Origin: Deltaproteobacteria bacterium
Lineage (GTDB): Bacteria > Myxococcota_A > Polyangia > Polyangiales > Ga0077539
Assembly (NCBI GenBank): GCA_030694465.1
Contig: JAUXYJ010000083.1
Location: 1-64,000 of the forward strand
Reading direction: 5' to 3'
DNA length: 64,000 bases
The position numbers and the translations under genes were made by a program. Each line of letters begins with the position of its first letter. The stretch's first letter is position 1. Positions 44,601-52,648 of this stretch are shown in pieces. A model generated the notes under the pieces. The model was not told the DNA's origin. It searched no databases and worked only from the letters and a program-made list of their open reading frames with translations.

Positions 44601-45700
44601 GCAACGCGACGATCGACTGGACGCGCAGCGAAGCGGTGCAGGCTAGGCTGCGGGTCGAGATCAAAAAGCGGCTGAAGAAATGGGGATACCCCCCGGACGC
44701 GCAGCTCGAGGCGGTGCAGCTCGTGCTCGCGCAAGCGAGGGCGCTCGGAATCGAGGTGAGCGAGGGGGGCGCGGGGGATGTTCCGCCACCGCCAGCACCG
44801 CCTGCGGCCGCTGGGGGCGACGACGGCGAACGACGTGTTACCGATCCTGGGGGGACTGCAGAAGCCGTGGTCGACTCGCTCGCGTTGCCTCGGAGGGAGC
44901 TTCCGTACCCGCTCGCGGTGCTCGAGGCGATCATCGCCAGTCAGGTCGCTGGCTACCTGCGCGTGAAGACCCGGCTCGACAGCATCGAGCGCGCGCTGGT
45001 CTCGATCGTCGCGGTTTGTCTCGGGCTACTTCGCGATCGGTCGGGCGCGGTTCGCGCGGACGCCGCTGGGGTGGTGGGCAAATACGCGGGGCGCCCACTC
45101 TCGTTCGGAGCGTGGCTGTCGCTGTTGTGCGAGCTCGCGGCGCTGCTTTCGTCGGAGTCGGCGGACCCGCTGGTGAAGATGGCCCGAGCGTTCGTGGACG
45201 AGCGAGGCAAGATGTCTTCGCTCGCGATCGAGCTGCAGTCCGAGGTGATTCCGTTGCGCAATCGCTTCTCGCACGGCGTGGTGGTGAGCGACGACGTGAG
45301 CCTCCCAGTCGAAGGTCCCCTTCGTGAGCGCTGGAACACCCTGCGCGCGATCCTCGCGCCCTTGCGTCGCGCGACGCTCTTCACGCGAGCCGAGATTAAA
45401 GACGTTCGCCCCGACGGCACTGGAGCGCGATGTTCGATTCGAGTCTTGCACGGGTCGAGCGCGTTCTTCGCGTGCGAAGAAAAGACACTGCCTCACGCCG
45501 CCAGCGAGGAGTGGTGCTGGCTCCTGACAGAGTCCGGCGAAATCCTGCGGATGGAGCCGCTGTTGTTGTTGGCCGCGACGGGCGGCGCTCCGCCATCGGA
45601 GGTGTTCGTCGCGCGATCGCTCTCGCTCGAGCCCGGAGCGAAGATCGACATGATGGCGTCGTCGAGCGGCACCGAGAAAAAGCAACGACGGCCTGTGTGA
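41627..45700 (+). CDS. hsdR: Type I restriction endonuclease subunit with HEPN-like C-terminal extension
   Basis: 1357 aa against ~1000-1050 for typical HsdR; ATG preceded by GGGGAGG. PD-(D/E)XK nuclease: FVVLDLVVYLNGFAIAAFELK (residues 131-151). Motor: Walker A HTQGSGKS (~292), DEAHRSQYG (~402), FTGTPIER (~440) and DMWLTGFDAP. The usual fold ends near 1040 (KKRLKKWGYPPD); a Pro/Gly linker then leads to a ~290-residue extension. The extension is helical with IPLRNRFSHG (R1211 to H1216), the Rx4H HEPN motif, then a beta-rich tail. HEPN anticodon nucleases such as PrrC guard type I systems in trans; here a HEPN-like domain is apparently fused in cis. Confidence 0.93.
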   Translation: MTLATERDYEDAALQHLADLGYARHYELPGAAVDLRFEPVLEADARKVIERLNPELNSDAVDRALKRVTVLDGRELLEDNRAFHRMLTEGVELEVLRDGAVRGVRARLVDFNDPDKNDWLVARQVRVPTRSGFVVLDLVVYLNGFAIAAFELKSPSRESATTRDAYVQLENYQREVPAFFLCNELLVIADGANALLGVLGAPESRFLPWRVVSDEGVEPTESDPLQVLIQGVFDRRRLLEILQGFVTFESASKGWVKKVAGYHQFHAVRRAVKSAVAATRPEGDRKIGVVWHTQGSGKSLTMVFFAARLAVEQALENPTLVVITDRNDLDNQLFDTFSKNQTLLRQPPVQAESRAELRTMLETRASGGVIFTTLQKFAPIEGEKNPALSLRSNIIVVADEAHRSQYGFASKLDAVTGKRTYGLAHQLRLALPHASFVGFTGTPIERDDRSTEEVFGPLVSRYDIERAVRDGATVPIYYENRAAKVYLDASRAPVLDDEFEEVTEGVEVEARESLKTEWSALEAIVGAPDRLRRVAQDIVAHLERRQETLRGKSMIVCMSRMIAARLYEELRALRPAWHDDDPAHGAMKVIVTGSASDEAPLRQHVTSKGQREELARRFKDPSDPLQLVLVRDMWLTGFDAPCMHTLYVDKPMQGHNLMQAIARVNRVFADKPGGLVVDYIGIAPLLRKAMGTYSNAGGRGDLTRDQSKAVELLHESVEICEAALEGCDYRGVFSADPRERLAVLARCKEFLLSKRLDELASSAGGLRSTKRAKGPYERFMEAASVATKAFAMAIPDAACDELRDTVAFFQALRVSLVKLNATAPGALTRRDIDAALRAIVANSLVSDEVVDVFDAAGMARPDISVLSTEFLADINTLPEKNIAIALLQRLLEEQVRTRSKHNVVQGKRFSELLQQAIQRYQNRALDTAQVIQELIALATAMRDADARGEAIGLTREESAFYDALAENESALRDMGEKKLVSIARELTEVIRRNATIDWTRSEAVQARLRVEIKKRLKKWGYPPDAQLEAVQLVLAQARALGIEVSEGGAGDVPPPPAPPAAAGGDDGERRVTDPGGTAEAVVDSLALPRRELPYPLAVLEAIIASQVAGYLRVKTRLDSIERALVSIVAVCLGLLRDRSGAVRADAAGVVGKYAGRPLSFGAWLSLLCELAALLSSESADPLVKMARAFVDERGKMSSLAIELQSEVIPLRNRFSHGVVVSDDVSLPVEGPLRERWNTLRAILAPLRRATLFTRAEIKDVRPDGTGARCSIRVLHGSSAFFACEEKTLPHAASEEWCWLLTESGEILRMEPLLLLAATGGAPPSEVFVARSLSLEPGAKIDMMASSSGTEKKQRRPV

Positions 45701-45860
45701 GGGGGCCCTCGCGCGACGGGCACCGTAGCTCCCCGAGCGGATCCGCAGGGTAGAGAAACCGTGGATATTCACCTGGTTTGCATAGCTGTCAGCTGCCATC
45801 GCCCACCTCCCCTGCCGGGATCACGTGGGGCTCTCACGACGCCTCTTCGTGCTGAACCTC

Positions 45861-45887
45861 TGTCAGCAGTAGTGACAGTGGTTCGTC
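45861..45887 (+). promoter_or_regulatory. Island ECF-type promoter for the 161-aa membrane protein
   Basis: Plus strand: TGTCAGCAG, 15-nt spacing after GTCAGC, TCGTC. 43 bases upstream of the ATG at 45931. Confidence 0.8.
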
Positions 45888-45930
45888 TCTCTCCCCGAGC
45901 GCGCGACGCGTTCACCGAGAGAATCAACCC

Positions 45931-46416
45931 ATGTCTGACTCTGCATCGAAGGCGCCCGAGCGCCGAAACGTCTCCGCGCGCGGGCTGCTCTCTGCGCTCT
46001 TCTTCGTGCTCGTACTGCTCTTTGGTGTCGGCACGTACTTCGCAACGGCGTTCGTCGTGGTTCCCCCGATCGGAGCGATCCCGGACGGAGTCACCGTGTG
46101 GGTGTGGCGCACGGATGCGATGAATTTCATCGATTCGCCCGACGCCCTATGCGAGCGGCGCATGGGAGGCGTCTCGCTCCTGTGCCGCGCAACAGCACTC
46201 CGCGCGATGTCCGACAAGATCATCGTGCGCCTTCCGTACAGCGAGACGCTGTACCTTTGGTCTACCCAAGGTCACACATCTCAGCGTCAGGCGTTGACGA
46301 GACCGCCCTCGACCGAGCGCGAGTCACCGGCAGAGCAAGGCGCGTCGGTGCCGGCTGAGTCAACGACGGATCTCGACACGACCGCGCCGAACAGGGCTCA
46401 CCCAACGACACCTTGA
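45931..46416 (+). CDS. Small single-pass membrane protein, unknown
   Basis: 161 aa. A short cytoplasmic N-terminus (ERRNVSARG) precedes one transmembrane helix (about 18-42, LLSALFFVLVLLFGVGTYF). The external part has two Cys (CERRMGG...LLCRA) and a Thr/Pro/Glu-rich tail. Monocistronic under its own island promoter, between hsdR and the GmrSD-like gene. No family recognised; being in the regulon suggests a defence role. Confidence 0.6.
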   Translation: MSDSASKAPERRNVSARGLLSALFFVLVLLFGVGTYFATAFVVVPPIGAIPDGVTVWVWRTDAMNFIDSPDALCERRMGGVSLLCRATALRAMSDKIIVRLPYSETLYLWSTQGHTSQRQALTRPPSTERESPAEQGASVPAESTTDLDTTAPNRAHPTTP

Positions 46417-46613
46417 AGTGGAGGTTCACTCAGCCAATATCGCGACGGTCGTCGTAGGATTCGCGTTTCGAGGCATTGGTTGAGACTGAATTTCAACGGT
46501 CTCTCCACCCGCGGATTCGCTCGGGCATCTTCGATGCGCGTCGCGGGTGCGGTCTAGACAACAGCTAGCTACATCGGATCCGCGGGTCGCGGGGATCGGG
46601 CCCGACAAGGCGT

Positions 46614-46640
46614 CGTCAGCGATCGCCGTGTAAAGTCGTG
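46614..46640 (+). promoter_or_regulatory. Island ECF-type promoter (variant) for the GmrSD-like gene
   Basis: Plus strand: CGTCAGCG, 15-nt spacing after GTCAGC, TCGTG. 69 bases upstream of the ATG at 46710. Confidence 0.6.
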
Positions 46641-46709
46641 ATCTGCATGAAATCGGGTGCTCTTGATCGCTCCCGTAGAGGCTCTGAATCAACAATCTGG
46701 GAGGAACGA

Positions 46710-49526
46710 ATGAGTAATGACGTGGTCGCGAGCGACGAGCAACGCTTGCAGCAAAAGATCGAGAAGGCGCTCCCTATGCGCGAGCATCGCGCGGCGGCGC
46801 TGGAGTTTCTCGCGCGGACGATCGAGCGCGCGGACGAAGAGCGCGCGGATGGCTGGTACCTACAAGAGTCCGCGAACGGCTTGTCGCTGATGACGGCGCG
46901 GCTCGAGGCATTTCGCATTCGACCGGGGCGGATTCACTTCAGCGTGATGGGGCCGGTCGAGGACAGCCTACGCACCGAGCTCGGCTCAGAGACGCGTGAA
47001 GACGAAGCGTGGCGCGCGATTCCCGGAGGCATCGCGTTGAACGTGCCCGCCGCGAGCGCGCACCTCGCGCGCGAGAAGCTCGAGGTGGCGCAACGGCGAT
47101 TCATCGAAGCTGCGATGAGCAGGATGCGCAAGGCGATCACGTTGGAGGCTCATTGCGCCGCCGCGCTCGAATGGCTCTCTCGCGAGGTGGGGCGAGAACT
47201 GCCGAAGCCGGCGGTCGCTCCGCTCGAGCTGTCCGGCGAGCCCGACGAAGAGCCGGCGGACGGACGCGAGAGCCCGCGGATCGCAATTCGAGGGCGTCCG
47301 CAGATCTTCAACGTGTCGAACATGCAGCTCTCGCACTTGTTGGGGATGATCGAGCACAAGACCCTCGCGCTGCCGGATTTGCAGCGGCCGTTCGTGTGGG
47401 AGGACAAGAACGTGCGAGACCTGCTCGACTCGCTGTTCGTCGGATTTCCGGTCGGAACGCTTGTGTTCTGGCAGGTAAGCGACGGCAAAGAAGCGCGCGT
47501 CGTCGGAGACACCGAGCGGCTCAAGGTGACGATGTTGATCATTGACGGACAGCAACGACTGACCTCGTTGTATGCCGTGATGCGCGGAGCCGAAGTCGTC
47601 GATCAAGACGGCCAGCGCAGAAAAATCACCATTGCGTTTCGTCCGAGGGACGGTCGCTTCGAAGTGGCCGATGCAGCGGTGCGCAACGACCCAGAATTCA
47701 TCGCAGACGTGCGCGAGATCTGGAGCGGCACCCGGAGCAAGAGCCGGCTCGCGCGCGACATCTTCGACGCCCTGCGTGCGAAAGAAAGGGCCGTCAATGA
47801 CGAGTACGAGCGCGCGGTCGAAGAGAACCTCGATCGCGCACAAGGCATCGCGAACTACGCGTTTCCCGTCGTCACCGTCCAGAAGTCTGCTGGCGTCGAC
47901 GACTCGAACGAAGAAGACATCGCCGAGATATTCGTTCGCTTGAACAACCAGGGAAAGCGCCTCGGACAGACGGACTTCGTCCTCACGCTGCTCTCGGTCT
48001 TTCATGGAGGGCTACGAGACCGAATCGAGCAGCGTGCGAGAGAGATGTCCACCGAGTCGGTCGTCGAGATCGACGCGCAACAGCTGCTCCGGGTGACGTG
48101 CGCAGTCGGCTTTCATCGCGCCAAAATGTCAGCGATCTACCGCTTTCTTCGCGGGGTCGACCCGGCGAGCGGAGACGTGAGCGTCGAGGCGCGCAAGGCT
48201 CGGCTCGCGACACTGGACCTGGCCGCCGACGAGTGCATCGACAAGACCATCTGGCGAGATTTCACGCTTCGCGTTGTTCATGCAGGGTTCGTGTCGGATG
48301 CGCTCATCGCGTCGAACAACGCCATCCTCAATAGCTTCGCAATTTATGTCCTCGGACGGAGGATCGGCGTCGAACGGCACAAGCTGGACGAGCTCATCTC
48401 GCGTTGGGTCTTCGCCTCGATGCTCTCGGCTCGGTACTCTGCTTCGTCAGAGACGCGGTTCGACGAGGATCTCAGCCGCATTGCCGGCTTGAAAGTGGGC
48501 GAGGGCGAGGCGTTCGCTGCGGCGCTCGACCGCGCGCTCAGCGAAGTGCTCTCGGGGGACTACTGGACCAATCGACTCGTTCGCGACCTCGAGACCCAGC
48601 GCGGCCGCGCGCCGGCCGCCCTCGGATTTCGAGCAGCGCAGGTCGTGCTTGGCGCGCGCGCGCTGTTTGGTGATCAGTCGTTGCGCGACATGCTCAATCC
48701 GCACGGACACGGGGCGCGCGCAGCGGTCGAGAGTCACCACTTATTTCCCACAGCATGGCTGCAGTCGAAGGGGCTCCGTGATCGACGCCAGCTCAATCAA
48801 GTGGCGAATTTCGCGGATGTTGGCTGGTATGAAAACGCAATGATCAGCGGGCAATCGCCGCAGCGCTACGTCCCCCTCGTTCGGAAGAAGCGCGAGTTGG
48901 ACGACGATCGCTGGGGCCGTATGTGCGCCGAACACGCGCTTCCGCCGGGCTGGGAAGAGCTTGACTACGAGACGTTTCTCACCGAGCGCCGCCGCAGGAT
49001 GGCGGACCTCACCCGCGTGGCGTACCGAAAGCTCGGCGGAGAGAGCGACGCCCCGCCGCTCGATCCTCCGTGGTTCGTCGCCGGCAGCGAGAGTGTCTGG
49101 CGACGCATCGTCGACACCGAGCGCTCTCTTCGAGCGCTCGTGCGAACGGTGTATGGCGAGCTGTACGGCGCGTCGAATCCGTCCCTGGCGGCGCAGCGCA
49201 TTCGCGAAGCGCTCGGTGGACCAGAGCGTGACTCGTTCGATCGGGCGCTGCGGTCGCGTCCTGCATCCGCCGACCCGCTCAGCGTCGTCGACTATCTCTA
49301 TCTCGGACAGCTCCCGAAGCTTCTGTTTCTGCCAGAGCCTTGGCAGAAGGCACGCGTTTCGCTCGCGTCGGCAGCGCCCGACGTGAAGGCGAAGTTGCAG
49401 AGCGCAATCGATGCGATCGCTCCCGTGCGCAACGAGATCGCGCACGTCCGCGAGGTGAGCGCCGAGCGATTGCAGCGAGCGAGCCTTGCGTGCTCCGACG
49501 TGCTCTCGTTGCTTCGCGCGCGGTAG
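46710..49526 (+). CDS. GmrSD-type restriction enzyme (DUF262-DUF1524) with HEPN-like tail
   Basis: 938 aa; ATG 46710 preceded by GGGAGG, so the frame from 46638 is rejected. Residues ~1-190 are an extra N-terminal region of unknown fold. DUF262: LPDLQRPFVWEDKNVRDLL (~223), FPVGTLVFW, IIDGQQRLTSLY (DGQQR near 278, the NTPase signature). DUF1524 HNH nuclease: ESHHLFPTAW (~672) with NQVANF (~695). The C-terminal ~170 residues end in APVRNEIAHVREVS (R907 to H912), an Rx4H HEPN motif of the Swt1-type. GmrSD enzymes cut glucosylated-hydroxymethylcytosine phage DNA; substrate here is unknown. Confidence 0.85.
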   Translation: MSNDVVASDEQRLQQKIEKALPMREHRAAALEFLARTIERADEERADGWYLQESANGLSLMTARLEAFRIRPGRIHFSVMGPVEDSLRTELGSETREDEAWRAIPGGIALNVPAASAHLAREKLEVAQRRFIEAAMSRMRKAITLEAHCAAALEWLSREVGRELPKPAVAPLELSGEPDEEPADGRESPRIAIRGRPQIFNVSNMQLSHLLGMIEHKTLALPDLQRPFVWEDKNVRDLLDSLFVGFPVGTLVFWQVSDGKEARVVGDTERLKVTMLIIDGQQRLTSLYAVMRGAEVVDQDGQRRKITIAFRPRDGRFEVADAAVRNDPEFIADVREIWSGTRSKSRLARDIFDALRAKERAVNDEYERAVEENLDRAQGIANYAFPVVTVQKSAGVDDSNEEDIAEIFVRLNNQGKRLGQTDFVLTLLSVFHGGLRDRIEQRAREMSTESVVEIDAQQLLRVTCAVGFHRAKMSAIYRFLRGVDPASGDVSVEARKARLATLDLAADECIDKTIWRDFTLRVVHAGFVSDALIASNNAILNSFAIYVLGRRIGVERHKLDELISRWVFASMLSARYSASSETRFDEDLSRIAGLKVGEGEAFAAALDRALSEVLSGDYWTNRLVRDLETQRGRAPAALGFRAAQVVLGARALFGDQSLRDMLNPHGHGARAAVESHHLFPTAWLQSKGLRDRRQLNQVANFADVGWYENAMISGQSPQRYVPLVRKKRELDDDRWGRMCAEHALPPGWEELDYETFLTERRRRMADLTRVAYRKLGGESDAPPLDPPWFVAGSESVWRRIVDTERSLRALVRTVYGELYGASNPSLAAQRIREALGGPERDSFDRALRSRPASADPLSVVDYLYLGQLPKLLFLPEPWQKARVSLASAAPDVKAKLQSAIDAIAPVRNEIAHVREVSAERLQRASLACSDVLSLLRAR

Positions 49527-50020
49527 CGCCATCGCCTACGGCAGCCGCACCCCCTTGCCGTACAGTGTCTGCCACCGCTGTGCGAAGGCCGAACTCTCGT
49601 TGCGCGTTGCGTCTGCACTTCGGCCCGGCTCGAGCGTCCTTCGATCGACGAGCAGCCTCCACGCCGCGGCTGCATTGCGATCGCCTGGCTCGGCGCCAAC
49701 CCGAGATCGAGCGTCCACGGATCGCTGCCAGTTCGCGGCGCCGTCTCGGTCGTGGCCCTCTCGCGCGTTCGGTCGTTCGCGCGAGCGCAGAGCGCACGTG
49801 CTCGCTCTCGGTCGCCACGCGGTCGCGCATGCGACGCGGCTTTCGCTCGGTGCGGGCCGCCATCATCAGCTCGATCGCGAGCCTTCGAACGTCGCGGTGA
49901 TTGAAGCTGCGCGAGGCGGTGGCGAAGACCGCACGGGCGCTGCACGACTGCGGGATCGACGGAGCTCTGGTCGCTCACTTGAACGCCCTCGGAATGCTCG
50001 AGTAAACCGAGCCCGCGAAG
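49527..50020. other. 494-base region with no convincing gene
   Basis: Only Arg/Ser-rich shadow frames and short, protein-like scraps are seen: a minus-strand stretch ending ESSAFAQRWQTLYGKGVRLP (49536) and a plus-strand stretch REAVAKTARALHDCGIDG ending at 50005. These look like fragments of decayed genes. Confidence 0.4.
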
Positions 50021-50191
50021 ATGGACGACCGCGAGCTCGCAGAGTCGTTGAGCACCACGCCGAACGCGCTGCTAGCGCGCAGATCGCGCGTTCGCAAGGC
50101 GGTCGCGAGTATCACCGAGCAGCTCGTGCGACAGGGCATGAAGGACGAGATCGAGCGCAACGCGATGCTCGCGCTGGTCGCGCCGCGCTGA
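50021..50191 (+). CDS. Possible small HTH-like protein or gene remnant
   Basis: 56 aa (MDDRELAESLSTTPNALLARRSRV...), resembling a helix-turn-helix like sigma region 4. No strong ribosome site (GCCCGCGAAG upstream), and a protein-like scrap in another frame ends 15 bases before. Could be the tail of a broken sigma-like gene. Confidence 0.35.
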   Translation: MDDRELAESLSTTPNALLARRSRVRKAVASITEQLVRQGMKDEIERNAMLALVAPR

Positions 50192-50275
50192 GCGGTTGAA
50201 CTCGAGCAGCGCTCTGACTGACCCCAGCGCTCGTAGCTCGTACGCTGGTCTCGACTGCGCACCGAAGCGTGGAGC

Positions 50276-52528
50276 CTACTCGTCGAGCATGCGTCGGTCG
50301 TGCTCGACACGTCGAACGGCCGCGACCGCTGCGGCGAGCTCCGACTCGTTCAGAGGCTCGCGGATCGGTTGCCACGGCGTTGCCTCGAAGGTGATCTGAA
50401 GACACGCGGCTCCCTGCGAGAGAAAGAGCCGCGTCGGAACCTCCGTCGCGATGCGCGTCTCGTAGCCATGTACCTGCGCGACGCGCGTTCCGACCTTTCG
50501 CAGGATCGACGCGGTGGGATGCTCGACTCTCCCTCGAGACGAAACGGAATGCGTGTCGCACCAGAAGTCAGCCTCGACGCGCTCGTCGGCGGCGGTGCGA
50601 TCCAGCGTGACCTGAATCAGAGCGACGACTCCGCCGCCCATCTCGAGCATGGCTGTCCCATCGGGAAGCGCCGTCGCGTGGGCGTCCCGCGCTGCGCGCC
50701 GAAGCGCGATCCACAACGCAGCGAGCGTCGCATCTGCCCCGCGCCAGAAGTGCTCATCCATTGGGACGCTGGCCTCCTCCCATTCGAGACCGAGCAGGTG
50801 CTTGCTCTCGTTCTCCTTCCACCAACAATGGCTGGCTTTCGAAGACCCCACCCTCGCCGGGGAACGGGTGAGTAGATCGAGCAGCGTTTCGAGATCCCCC
50901 AGCTCAGTTGCCCTCGGCAGCAGGAAGCGAGACCCGCTTCCCCACGAACTGTTCTGAAACCGGTCTCCTCTTCGCGACGGTGAGAGTCGCTGCGTCAAGG
51001 CTAGGAGAGGGCTGTTGCGAACCACTCTCGGAGGGACGAGCGCGGGGATTCCGTGCAGTTCCACTCCGCCTCGAGAGGCCCGGCGACGGACCTCCGACTC
51101 GGGCAGCAGCGTCGCTGCAGTCCCACGGACCTTGCACGTTGGCGACACCCTGACGCCCACGGCTGGCGACTCGTGCGCGAGAATTTCGGTGAGGGTCGTC
51201 CGCCAGTCTCGGACGCATGGAGCGTGAACGGGCGCGAGTTTGTCGTGCAACAGCAAGCTGGCACGCGCGAACTCCAACTCCTCGCGATCCCGACCTTCTG
51301 GGTCGATGCGCGCCATCGCGGCGTCCATGTAGGGATCGTCGAGCCACGCTTCCCACGATATGGTTTGCACGAGCTTCTCGATGCGCTCGAAGGGCGACTG
51401 ACGTCGCGCTTCGTCGTGAAACCGCACCCCGTGAAGGTCCTGCAGCTTCGCGCGCAGCGCGGGTGAGGCGTTGATGACATGCACTTTGCCTCCGACGCGA
51501 ACCGCTCTCGGGGTGCTCCCGCCCCGAGCTACGGCGGCCAGATGGGAGTCGAGGTCGCTCGCTCCGCCTGCCACACACATCGCAACGCCGGCGTCCGTCA
51601 CACGCGTCACGAGCGCATCGCCCCACTCCGATGCAGTCGCAACGGCGGAGGCCTCGAGCGCCTTGCCCCATGCGGCGCGGGTCTTCGCATCGACGCTCAC
51701 GTCTGAGCCCCAATAACTGTGTCGCATGAGGACGGGCTGTCCTGACTCAAGCTTCGCGAGCAGCGACCTGAGTGCGCGCGGAGTGTTGGTCAGTTCCTTC
51801 GGTGGATTCGATGCGGCCACGTCGCCGACCAGCAGCTCGAGCCTGCGCAGCGAGACGCTCGCTTTCGGCGGATCGAACGGGTCGCCCGCGATGATTCGGA
51901 TGATGCCGTCGGCAGGTTCCAGAAGGAGACAATCACCGTGCTGCTCAAGCGCAATCCATCGGAACACCGGCTCGAATCGACGCCCCGAGATGACGACTGC
52001 ACCGTTGCCCGCGAGTTTCCGCGTGCGAATCCAGCCCTGCCCGGCGTCTTCGACCACTTGGACGTCGACGAGTCCTTCGGGAGTACATCGCGGCGGGAGG
52101 TAGTCGCGCTGAGCGTGAGTAACCACCAGCGCGATTCGATCAGAGATCGGCTGGATGATCTTGTCCAACAACGCGTCGCAGGCATCGCGGATCGCGCGTC
52201 CCTCTGCCTTGTCCGAGAGATCGATGACGACTCGGATCCGCGATGCCTTGCGGTGAAGCAAGTCTCTGGCTTCGCGATGGAACGCGTCTTGGTTCTCTTT
52301 CGGAACGCTCAGAAGCTCGAGCAGGTCGACGGCATCGGGAGCGTTCGCGAAGAAGAACCGGACCGACGATGGCTCGTCCTTCTCCAGACGCGACAAGTGG
52401 GTCTCGATGACGTCTTGCGGGAAGTCTCGCGCTCGTCTCAACGCGCGCTTGCGGTACTTCGCTGCGAGCGCCGAGGGCTTCATTCCGCAATCGTCCAACA
52501 GCGCACGAAACCGAGCTCCGATCGTCAT
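50276..52528 (-). CDS. Large unknown protein with XRE-like N-terminus
   Basis: 750 aa; ATG 52528 preceded by TGGAGG, 27 bases after its promoter. Residues ~5-60 resemble a helix-turn-helix of phage-repressor type (RFRALLDDCGMKPSALAAKYRKRA...RLEKDEPSS). The remainder is mixed alpha/beta without recognisable catalytic motifs; MEGGVVALIQV-like strands and a C-terminal helix close it. It follows an SF1 helicase gene, a 520-aa unknown and a PD-(D/E)XK nuclease gene, all on the same strand, so it is probably a subunit of a four-part system. Confidence 0.65.
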   Translation of the reverse strand: MTIGARFRALLDDCGMKPSALAAKYRKRALRRARDFPQDVIETHLSRLEKDEPSSVRFFFANAPDAVDLLELLSVPKENQDAFHREARDLLHRKASRIRVVIDLSDKAEGRAIRDACDALLDKIIQPISDRIALVVTHAQRDYLPPRCTPEGLVDVQVVEDAGQGWIRTRKLAGNGAVVISGRRFEPVFRWIALEQHGDCLLLEPADGIIRIIAGDPFDPPKASVSLRRLELLVGDVAASNPPKELTNTPRALRSLLAKLESGQPVLMRHSYWGSDVSVDAKTRAAWGKALEASAVATASEWGDALVTRVTDAGVAMCVAGGASDLDSHLAAVARGGSTPRAVRVGGKVHVINASPALRAKLQDLHGVRFHDEARRQSPFERIEKLVQTISWEAWLDDPYMDAAMARIDPEGRDREELEFARASLLLHDKLAPVHAPCVRDWRTTLTEILAHESPAVGVRVSPTCKVRGTAATLLPESEVRRRASRGGVELHGIPALVPPRVVRNSPLLALTQRLSPSRRGDRFQNSSWGSGSRFLLPRATELGDLETLLDLLTRSPARVGSSKASHCWWKENESKHLLGLEWEEASVPMDEHFWRGADATLAALWIALRRAARDAHATALPDGTAMLEMGGGVVALIQVTLDRTAADERVEADFWCDTHSVSSRGRVEHPTASILRKVGTRVAQVHGYETRIATEVPTRLFLSQGAACLQITFEATPWQPIREPLNESELAAAVAAVRRVEHDRRMLDE

Positions 52529-52554
52529 GGCGAGTACCTCCAGGCGCGGTTGAA

Positions 52555-52581
52555 GACGACGTTGTGCCGGGGATGCTGACA
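52555..52581 (-). promoter_or_regulatory. Island ECF-type promoter for the 750-aa protein
   Basis: Minus strand: TGTCAGCAT, 15-nt spacing after GTCAGC, TCGTC. Confidence 0.8.
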
Positions 52582-52648
52582 CCGAGCAGGTCGCGCGGCG
52601 CGGTTCGCGGCGGATGTTGCCGCGAGTCGCGATCGTCTCAAGCATCGA

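Noticed and set aside
45785..45815. Plus-strand TGTCAGCT between hsdR and the 161-aa gene
   Set aside because: No TCGT-like -10 at 15-nt spacing; the true copy is at 45861.
48125..48150. Plus-strand TGTCAGCG in the GmrSD-like gene
   Set aside because: -10 is TTCGC, not matching, and the site is inside coding sequence.
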